A stretch of 6,332 bases of DNA from positions 1 to 6,332 of the forward strand of contig JAJNPX010000211.1 of assembly GCA_021155145.1 (NCBI GenBank). Direction: 5' to 3'. This DNA is from Acidisarcina sp. (lineage in GTDB: Bacteria; Acidobacteriota; Blastocatellia; Pyrinomonadales; Pyrinomonadaceae). A program made the position numbers and the translations under genes. The notes below the pieces were generated by a model. It was not told where the DNA came from and made no database searches. It worked only from the letters and a program-made list of their open reading frames with translations. Positions 1 to 6,332 of the stretch are shown here, piece after piece. How positions within the stretch are numbered: the first letter of the stretch is position 1; every line of letters starts with the position of its first letter.

Positions 1-473
1 ACCGCGTCGCCGTCCCGGGTGCGGTCGAGAAGCAACTGTGCCCGCTTGTTGAAAGCGATCAGGAAGTACTCGTCCGAGGGATGGCTTGTGTTGATGAACC
101 TTGAAAGTGCATTTCGGGCTTTTGCGATCTTATCGCCGCTCATCGACCCCGAAACGTCAAAGAGGATCCCGACCGAGGCCGGGGCATCGCTATCGCTGAA
201 GAACGTGATCTCCTGCTCCTTCCCGTTATCGCTTACCGTAAAGGCCTGTTTCGTCAAACCAGAGACGTACCGTCCGTAAAGGTCCGTGACGGTCAGGGTC
301 AGGGTTATAAGATCGGTCTTTACAGCTATACTCTTGGGATCGACCTCAGGTGTGGCAGTCGGTTCGGGCTCCTGTGCAGATACTCCCGCAAATGCGAGGA
401 GCGCCAAGACGCACGCCGCCACAGGCCCAGTGAAAGTACGCCGGCCAACACCACCAAAAACCCATACTGCCAT
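1..473 (-). CDS. Exported VWFA-domain protein (Acidobacteriota VWFA-related family), N-terminal part, 3' end outside window
   Basis: Reading the minus strand from the ATG at 473 gives 157 codons that run off the left edge. Residues 1-33 look like a signal peptide: two arginines at 11-12, a hydrophobic run at about 17-32, and probable cleavage after V-S-A33. The 'GRRTF' stretch is only a partial twin-arginine motif, so Sec export is equally likely. Residues about 50-98 form the beta-rich segment that precedes the VWA domain in the Acidobacteriota VWFA-related family. The VWA domain then starts, with a complete first MIDAS motif D106-V-S-G-S-M-S. In this family MIDAS co-ordinates a divalent metal for ligand binding, but the ligand here is unknown. 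The start is supported by GGAG 5 nt upstream and by an in-frame TAA at 504-506 with no other ATG between. The later MIDAS residues and C-terminus are not visible. Confidence 0.9.
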   Translation of the reverse strand, partial: MAVWVFGGVGRRTFTGPVAACVLALLAFAGVSAQEPEPTATPEVDPKSIAVKTDLITLTLTVTDLYGRYVSGLTKQAFTVSDNGKEQEITFFSDSDAPASVGILFDVSGSMSGDKIAKARNALSRFINTSHPSDEYFLIAFNKRAQLLLDRTRDGDA

Positions 474-478
474 AGTTT

Positions 479-482
479 CTCC
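479..482 (-). promoter_or_regulatory. Ribosome binding site of the VWFA-domain gene
   Basis: On the minus strand GGAG lies 5 nt before the ATG at 473. It is one of only two clear Shine-Dalgarno sequences in the window and fixes the start of the VWFA gene. Confidence 0.6.
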
Positions 483-496
483 AGTTCGGATGACTA

Positions 497-526
497 ATTC
501 TATTTAATCGGGCACACCTTCCGCAA
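497..526 (-). promoter_or_regulatory. Candidate sigma70-type promoter for the VWFA-domain gene
   Basis: On the minus strand TTGCGG (521-526) and TAGAAT (497-502) are separated by 18 bp. The start point would fall near 490, leaving a leader of about 17 nt that contains the GGAG site. Both hexamers differ from consensus, and the call rests on pattern alone. Confidence 0.35.
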
Positions 527-621
527 GATAAATCTATGATGAAGGAAAAATCAGTTAAGTTGTTTCTACCCAAAAATTTCCACGGGACTTTCTAATGCGC
601 AACATTTTCTTTCGGATCGCG

Positions 622-630
622 TGATATAAT
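622..630 (+). promoter_or_regulatory. Extended -10 promoter element upstream of the pilus unit
   Basis: The plus strand reads TGATATAAT, a perfect TATAAT preceded by the TG of an extended -10 element. No convincing -35 hexamer lies 16-18 bp upstream (602-607 reads ACATTT), which extended -10 promoters can tolerate. Transcription would start near 637, giving an approximately 72-nt leader before the pilC-like ATG at 709. Confidence 0.5.
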
Positions 631-645
631 TCGTCGTTGTCGCCA

Positions 646-667
646 AACGGGATTCGCTCGTCCCGTT
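646..667 (+). repeat. Perfect 7-bp inverted repeat in the pilus-unit leader
   Basis: AACGGGA (646-652) and its exact complement TCCCGTT (661-667) flank an 8-nt loop. The repeat lies between the predicted transcription start (about 637) and the ATG at 709, so it could fold as a 5'-leader hairpin or act as an operator. No run of T follows it, so it does not look like an intrinsic terminator. Confidence 0.5.
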
Positions 668-708
668 ATCCGGATCTCGGAGCCGCTCGACCCTCTAGAT
701 ATAGTAAA

Positions 709-1944
709 ATGGCTGAATTCATTTGTCGTTTAGGAACGCCCTCCGGGGATATCGTCACTCGAATTGTCGAGGCCACGGCCGCCGCAGACGCTCGAGTGCA
801 ACTAGAGCGCGACGGGTATAAGGTCTTCGACGTTTCCTCATCGGGTGGTGGGATCAGGCAAATGCTGATGCCGGGCAGCGGGACCAAGGCCAAGGTAAAA
901 CAGTCCGACTTCCTGTTATTCAATCAGCAGCTATCGGCGCTGCTCCGGGCGGGAATTCCCGTACTTCAGGCGATCAGCCTTCTCCGATCGCGCTCGGGCT
1001 CGGCAAATCTAAGGATCGTCCTTACCGATGTCGAGGAGAAGATCAGGAACGGCCTGCCGCTTTCTGAGGCCTTTGAATCACAAGGCATTTTTCCAAAGAT
1101 ATATACGGCATCTATACTCTCTGGCGAGAAAAGCGGAGCACTGGATGAGGTACTCATTCGTTACGTTGAGTATCTCAAGCGGAGTGTAGGCGTAGCCCGT
1201 AAGCTTCGGGGTGCTTTGGCGTATCCCGCATTCCTTCTGGTCGCGGCGACCTTTATGGTCGGATTCTTGACCCTATACATCGTCCCGCAAATGTCGGACC
1301 TGTTCAAGAGCCTTAGTGCCAACCGGACGCTCCCCACGGTGACACTTGCGGTGCTTTGGGTATCAAATACCGCCTCCGCAAACGTTTGGTGGATAGCACC
1401 GCTTGTCGTAATAAGCGCGTTTGCACTCTATGTTTGGCTTCGAACCGAACGAGGCCGTCTTGCTCTGCACCGGTTCCTGCTAAGGCTTCCGATCGCGGGT
1501 ACATTGATCCGCCAGATGGCAACGGCCCAACTTGCGAGGTCTTTGTCCACGCTTCTCTCGGGCGGTATCACGGTACCCGATTCGTGGGAGATCGCGTCGC
1601 AGGCGCTGAATAACCTTGAACTTCGCCGCCGGAGTCAGGCCGTTCTGCCGATGATCAAGGAAGGCAGGGGTTTCACCGACTCGCTTGAAAAGGCGAATTG
1701 GATACCCGAGCTGGGACTCGACATGATAGGTATTGGTGAACGTTCCGGAAGCCTACGAGAGATGCTGGACGAGGTGGCATCGTTCTACGACGCCGAGGCC
1801 GAGGTAAAGCTTGAGCAGCTTACAACGCTTCTCGAGCCCCTTATTCTCGTCTTTATGGCTGGGATAGTTCTCGCGATCTTGCTTGCGATATATCTGCCGA
1901 TCATTCAAACCATTTCGGCCGGTCCAATGGGCCGGAGACGCTAA
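709..1944 (+). CDS. pilC: Type IV pilus / type II secretion inner-membrane platform protein (PilC/GspF family)
   Basis: This 411-residue polytopic membrane protein is the platform on which the assembly ATPase acts to polymerise pilins. The family's two homologous T2SSF domains are visible at residues about 66-192 and 269-395, each carrying the G-E-x-SG-x-L signature (GEKSGAL at 139-145 and GERSGSL at 343-349). Hydrophobic segments lie at about 172-193, 226-245 and 375-397, the normal three-helix arrangement. The N-terminal MAEFICRLGTPSG and the C-terminal LAIYLPIIQ are typical of the family, and the length is full. I chose the ATG at 709, although the frame stays open back to a TTG at 637: the extra 24 residues show no family similarity and that TTG sits on the predicted transcription start. 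No clear Shine-Dalgarno precedes 709. PilC is preferred over GspF because no type II secretion genes are seen, but both remain possible. Confidence 0.93.
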   Translation: MAEFICRLGTPSGDIVTRIVEATAAADARVQLERDGYKVFDVSSSGGGIRQMLMPGSGTKAKVKQSDFLLFNQQLSALLRAGIPVLQAISLLRSRSGSANLRIVLTDVEEKIRNGLPLSEAFESQGIFPKIYTASILSGEKSGALDEVLIRYVEYLKRSVGVARKLRGALAYPAFLLVAATFMVGFLTLYIVPQMSDLFKSLSANRTLPTVTLAVLWVSNTASANVWWIAPLVVISAFALYVWLRTERGRLALHRFLLRLPIAGTLIRQMATAQLARSLSTLLSGGITVPDSWEIASQALNNLELRRRSQAVLPMIKEGRGFTDSLEKANWIPELGLDMIGIGERSGSLREMLDEVASFYDAEAEVKLEQLTTLLEPLILVFMAGIVLAILLAIYLPIIQTISAGPMGRRR

Positions 1945-1950
1945 CTTTTT

Positions 1951-3629
<1,679 letters not shown>

Positions 3630-3633
<4 letters not shown>

Positions 3634-4301
3634 AGGCCCTGGCGTTGATATTGGTCCTCGTCCTGCCGGCCATAGCGCAGATGGAAGGCAATCCCCCGGA
3701 ATGGTGCCGTGAGGGCTTTTTCACCCGCGATTCTCAGGATCTCAGGGTCGCGATAGTGAAGGGCAACGCGACGAAGCGATCACATATCTATTCGGGCGAG
3801 GCCGATCCATGGGTTGGGAACACCAAGCCGAGGACATGGGTTGTCGGCGGCGACGAATTGATAGTAAATCGATCATATCGAGGCTATTCCTGCGCCTGGT
3901 TCATCTCTCGGGCCGGGAAAACGACAGTAGGGTGGGTCGTAACGTCTGACCTGTCCTTTCGTGAGACGGTTCGCGATGCATCTGAGTCCGACTGGCTCGG
4001 AAGGTGGACATACGGCGAAAACGAGATCGAGTTCACCTCCAACAAGCTCGCCGGGTATCTGAACGTCACAGGGACCGCCATTTGGAAGGGCCTCGGCGAC
4101 AATGTGCACGTCGGCGAACTTGACGGGCGATACGAGCCGAAGAATGGCGTGATCACCTATTCCGACGGTGACGACGAATTTGACTGCAGGGCCCGGCTTC
4201 AGTTGCTTGGCCGCTATCTCATCGTCGCCGACAACCTCAAATGCGGTGGCGTCAACGTCAGCTTTAACGGCGTGTACACTCGCCGAAAGCCCTCTAAATG
4301 A
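3630..4301 (+). CDS. Secreted protein with SH3-like N-terminal region and C-terminal beta-rich domain; function unknown
   Basis: This 223-residue protein begins with a short signal peptide (hydrophobic 3-15, probable cleavage after A-I-A16), so the mature form should be periplasmic or exported. Residues about 24-110 resemble a bacterial SH3-like fold, ending in W102-V-V-T-S-D-L. Residues about 121-218 form a second beta-rich unit beginning D121-WLGRW and containing LNVTGTAIW, HVGELDGRYEP and CRARLQLLGRYLIVADNLKCGG. I associate this domain type with secreted hypothetical proteins, some also carrying an LprI-like region, but this is recall. Four cysteines (26, 88, 186, 205) remain after signal removal, two per domain, which suggests two disulfides. 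The ATG overlaps the ATPase stop by 4 nt with a good ribosome site, indicating co-translation with the pilus genes. Its 3' end overlaps the convergent dehydratase gene by 8 bp. A pilus or envelope accessory role is inference from position only. Confidence 0.85.
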
Positions 4302-5235
4302 GTTCCTTATAGATCGCTGCATCCACATTCCCGCCGCTCACGATGACGCACACTTTCTTGTTCTGGAATCTTGTCGGGCGTTCCAGAATTGCTCCAAGCG
4401 ACAACGCCCCGGTCGGCTCGGATTTGAGGTTTGCCAGGCCGAAGTAGAGCCGCATCGCGTCGCCGATCTTCTCGTCCGACACCTCGACAAAGTCCTTAAC
4501 TCCGTCTCGGATGATCGGCCAATTGAGCTTACCGAGCGATACGGTTCGTGCGCCGTCAGCGATCGTCATTGGCTCCGATTCGTTTGCGATCAGCACGCCG
4601 GCCTTGAATGAACGTGCGGCGTCGTTGCCGAGAAGCGGTTCGGCGCCTATGACCTCGGCGGCCGTACCGTTGCGGCAGAATGACGTGATCACGCCCGAGA
4701 TCAACCCGCCGCCGCCGACCGGAACGACAACGGCGTCAAACCCGCTGTCCGCGAGTTCATCGCCGAGCGTCGAATTGCCGTCGATCACGAGCTGATCGTC
4801 GTACGGCGATGCGATGTATGCGTCGGGCATCTCGTCAGCGAGCTGCTCGACACGTTCGGCCCTGCCGACCTTTGCAACGTCGATCAGATCGACGGACGCT
4901 CCAAAAGATCGAACGGCGTCGATCTTGACCCTGGCGGATGTTTCCGGCATCACGACCGTGCATCGTTTAGCGGTGAGCTTACAGGCGTAGGCGATGGCCT
5001 GGCCAAAATTGCCCGATGACGCGGTCAGGATCGAGTCGTTCGGCACATTCAGCGCGACATTGTATGCCGCCCGAAACTTAAAGCTTCCCGTGTGCTGAAA
5101 CGTCTCGGAAGCGATAGTGATATCCAGCCCGAGGTTATCAATGAGCTTTGACGATCGGATCATCGTCGTCGGGCGAACGATATCAATTAGATGCGACATT
5201 TGATAAGCATCGGACACTGCGGCTAAACTCGTCAA
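4294..5235 (-). CDS. PLP-dependent threonine/serine dehydratase-like enzyme (fold type II)
   Basis: Expected chemistry is PLP-dependent elimination of L-threonine or L-serine to a 2-oxo acid and ammonia in the cytoplasm, although a racemase or hydroxyaspartate lyase of the same fold is possible. From the TTG at 5235 the protein has 313 residues. The Schiff-base lysine is K53 in TGSFKFRAA, the substrate loop is SSGNFGQA (73-80), the PLP phosphate loop is GGGGL (174-178), EPTGA is at 273-277, and VSGGN (299-303) carries the serine facing the pyridine nitrogen. There is no C-terminal ACT regulatory domain, so it resembles the short catabolic/serine-racemase type rather than long IlvA. Two motifs deviate: Phe replaces the usual His in SGNH, and GNSTLGDE replaces the usual GQGTIGxE. 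The start is uncertain. The ATG at 5199 (301 residues) would drop the first helix SLAAVSDAY, which resembles the family N-terminus. Neither start has a Shine-Dalgarno. Confidence 0.88.
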   Translation of the reverse strand: MTSLAAVSDAYQMSHLIDIVRPTTMIRSSKLIDNLGLDITIASETFQHTGSFKFRAAYNVALNVPNDSILTASSGNFGQAIAYACKLTAKRCTVVMPETSARVKIDAVRSFGASVDLIDVAKVGRAERVEQLADEMPDAYIASPYDDQLVIDGNSTLGDELADSGFDAVVVPVGGGGLISGVITSFCRNGTAAEVIGAEPLLGNDAARSFKAGVLIANESEPMTIADGARTVSLGKLNWPIIRDGVKDFVEVSDEKIGDAMRLYFGLANLKSEPTGALSLGAILERPTRFQNKKVCVIVSGGNVDAAIYKELI

Positions 5236-5242
5236 GCACACA

Positions 5243-5248
5243 TATATA
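5243..5248 (-). promoter_or_regulatory. Candidate -10 box for the dehydratase gene
   Basis: On the minus strand the hexamer TATATA (within TATATAT, 5242-5248) would place the transcription start near 5236. That is right beside the proposed TTG start, or about 37 nt before the alternative ATG at 5199. No good -35 hexamer is spaced correctly. A TTGACG at 5230-5235 is a second candidate, as a -35, but no good -10 follows it. Weak call. Confidence 0.25.
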
Positions 5249-5275
5249 CGTACATTACCGGTCGGATCCGTGAAC

Positions 5276-5285
5276 GCCCCGGGGC
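5276..5285. repeat. Perfect 10-bp palindrome GCCCCGGGGC in the dehydratase-gnd intergenic region
   Basis: The ten bases are their own reverse complement. They end 19 bp before the TATAAT of the gnd-like gene and so cover part of the position where a -35 element would be expected. This could be an operator or a chance GC-rich palindrome. Confidence 0.4.
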
Positions 5286-5304
5286 CGACGAACCCATTCG
5301 GGCG

Positions 5305-5310
5305 TATAAT
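5305..5310 (+). promoter_or_regulatory. Candidate -10 box of the gnd-like gene
   Basis: A perfect TATAAT lies 9 nt before the ATG at 5320. Transcription would start near 5317, leaving a leader of only about 3 nt and no room for a ribosome binding site. No -35 consensus is seen at the expected distance. If used, the mRNA would be essentially leaderless. Confidence 0.4.
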
Positions 5311-5319
5311 CGAACTTCT

Positions 5320-6332
5320 ATGCAAAAATCTCAATTCGGTATGGTCGGCCTCGGGACGATGGGCCGCAATTTTCTCCTCAATGTGGCTGGCCACGGGTTC
5401 AGCTGCATTGGTTACGACCTCGACGCTGCCAAGCGCGCATCGCTCGTCGAAGAGGGCGAGGCCTTCGCCGTTTCTGCGGCCAACGATCTTCCGTCGTTCG
5501 TGGCCGGGCTCGAGGCACCGCGCAGGGTGATGCTTCTTGTACCGGCGGGGCCGATCGTCGATTCGGTCATCAATGATCTCGTTCCTCATCTCGATGCCGG
5601 TGATCTGATCATCGACGGCGGCAACTCCCATTTCTCCGATACCGAACGCCGAGAAGCTCTTTTGCGGGAAAAGAGCATCGATTTTCTCGGCGTGGGCGTG
5701 AGCGGCGGGGAAGAGGGAGCCCGCCACGGTGCCAGCATCATGATCGGTGGCCGTCCCGACGTTTACGGCCATGTCCGTCCGATGCTCGAGGCCGCGTCGG
5801 CGAAGGTCAACGGCGAACCGTGTGCCGCACATGTCGGCAATGGCTCCGCCGGGCATTTCGTCAAGATGGTGCATAACGGCATCGAGTACGGGATGATGCA
5901 GCTCATCGCCGAGGCGTACGACCTGCTTCACAGCGGCTTTCAGATCAGCGATCGAAAGGCGGCCGAGCTTTTCGAACGCTGGAACTGCGGCGACCTCAAT
6001 TCCTTCCTGATCGAGATCACGGCGACGGTGCTGAAGAAACGGGCCGAGGATGGCACGTCGCTGGTCGAAAAGATCCTCGACACCGCCGGCCAGAAGGGAA
6101 CTGGCAAGTGGACGTCAGAGGCCGCGCTGGAATTCGGCGTGCCGATCCCGACCATCGATGCCGCCGTCTCGATGCGGCAGATCTCGGCGCTGAAAGAAGA
6201 GCGTGTACACGCATCGGAGATACTCGGCGTCGCTCAGGACGTTCAGATCGATGAGACGCTCGGACCGGACACTGTCCATTTTGTCGAGGCGGGACTTCAT
6301 CTTGCGTTCCTGATAACGTACGCCCAAGGCCT
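5320..6332 (+). CDS. gnd: 6-phosphogluconate dehydrogenase, decarboxylating (N-terminal 337 residues, 3' end outside window)
   Basis: The enzyme oxidatively decarboxylates 6-phosphogluconate to ribulose 5-phosphate with NAD(P)+ in the oxidative pentose phosphate pathway. The frame is open from the ATG at 5320 to the window end. The Rossmann motif GLGTMG is at 10-15. The family signature IDGGNS at 98-103 is followed by HFSDTERR. The substrate loop VSGGEEGA is at 127-134, and the catalytic region K182-M-V-H185-N186-G-I-E189-Y190 is intact. AGQKGTGKW at 256-264 supplies the substrate phosphate contacts, and SALKEER follows at 289-295. These last motifs identify the long (about 470-residue) homodimeric class rather than the short bacterial type, so roughly 130-140 residues are missing. 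Small departures from the usual GxSIMPGG (here GASIMIGG at 137-144) are noted. It is divergent from the dehydratase gene. Coenzyme preference is not predicted. Confidence 0.95.
   Translation, partial: MQKSQFGMVGLGTMGRNFLLNVAGHGFSCIGYDLDAAKRASLVEEGEAFAVSAANDLPSFVAGLEAPRRVMLLVPAGPIVDSVINDLVPHLDAGDLIIDGGNSHFSDTERREALLREKSIDFLGVGVSGGEEGARHGASIMIGGRPDVYGHVRPMLEAASAKVNGEPCAAHVGNGSAGHFVKMVHNGIEYGMMQLIAEAYDLLHSGFQISDRKAAELFERWNCGDLNSFLIEITATVLKKRAEDGTSLVEKILDTAGQKGTGKWTSEAALEFGVPIPTIDAAVSMRQISALKEERVHASEILGVAQDVQIDETLGPDTVHFVEAGLHLAFLITYAQG

Larger units (their letters stand above)
474..708. other. Divergent intergenic region between the VWFA gene and the pilus unit
   Basis: These 235 bp separate two divergently transcribed genes and hold no credible small gene; the short open frames crossing it lack family resemblance and good starts. 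It is richer in A and T than its surroundings, especially at about 530-585, which may help promoter activity. It contains the leftward promoter candidate, the rightward extended -10 box, and the inverted repeat annotated separately. Confidence 0.7.

Noticed and set aside
291..304. Short tandem repeat GGTCAGGGTCAGGG
   Set aside because: Only about two copies of a 6-bp unit inside the VWFA coding sequence, explained by alternating Thr-Leu codons in a beta strand.
346..573. Open frame of 75 codons on the minus strand crossing the intergenic region
   Set aside because: It overlaps the VWFA gene start in another frame, and the VWFA frame has the signal peptide, ribosome site and conserved domain.
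637..708. TTG start at 637 giving a 24-residue N-terminal extension of the platform protein
   Set aside because: The extension lacks similarity to the PilC N-terminus, and the TTG coincides with the predicted transcription start; MAEFICRLG from 709 is the typical family start.
3873..4328. Minus-strand open frame of 151 codons opposite the secreted SH3-like protein gene
   Set aside because: The plus-strand frame has a signal peptide, a ribosome site, paired cysteines and domain-like sequence, while the antisense frame has no recognisable features.
5236..5931. Minus-strand open frame extending the dehydratase by over 230 codons, antisense to gnd
   Set aside because: It is the complement of clear gnd coding sequence and has no family resemblance; openness here follows from GC-biased codon use. 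The dehydratase is complete without it.

Overview
The window reads as ordinary chromosome of a moderately GC-rich Gram-negative bacterium, most likely an Acidobacteriota member (Blastocatellia-like). The best lineage hint is the gene at the left edge. It encodes the VWFA-related domain architecture that is strongly expanded in Acidobacteriota: an N-terminal 'VTDLYGRYVSGLTKQAF' segment followed by a DVSGSMS MIDAS motif. The N-terminus of the type IV pilus platform protein (MAEFICRLGTPSG) fits the same group. The lineage call is inference from recognised family style, not from a search.

Layout from left to right. (1) Positions 1-473, minus strand: the N-terminal part of an exported VWFA-domain protein, cut by the window edge. 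(2) Positions 474-708: a 235-bp divergent intergenic region with a candidate promoter for the VWFA gene, an extended -10 box for the pilus genes, and a perfect 7-bp inverted repeat in the pilus leader. (3) Positions 709-4301, plus strand: a tight three-gene unit made of a PilC/GspF-type inner-membrane platform protein, a PilB/GspE-type assembly ATPase 6 nt later, and a secreted cysteine-containing SH3-like protein whose ATG overlaps the ATPase stop codon. (4) Positions 4294-5235, minus strand: a PLP-dependent threonine/serine dehydratase-like enzyme, whose stop overlaps that of the secreted protein by 8 bp in a convergent arrangement. (5) A short divergent promoter region. (6) Positions 5320 to the right edge, plus strand: the first 337 codons of a long-type 6-phosphogluconate dehydrogenase.

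Functionally, PilC and PilB are the platform and extension motor of a type IV pilus or type II secretion-like machine. The small secreted protein is translationally coupled to them and may be an envelope accessory, although its role is unknown. The dehydratase (amino-acid catabolism or synthesis) and Gnd (oxidative pentose phosphate pathway) are metabolic genes with no visible link to the pilus unit. No tRNA, rRNA, CRISPR array, insertion sequence or phage-like element was seen, and no convincing intrinsic terminator was found. I did not find an undescribed multi-gene system. The least explained items are the pilB-coupled secreted protein, some unusual active-site residues in the dehydratase, and several small palindromic or promoter-like elements.
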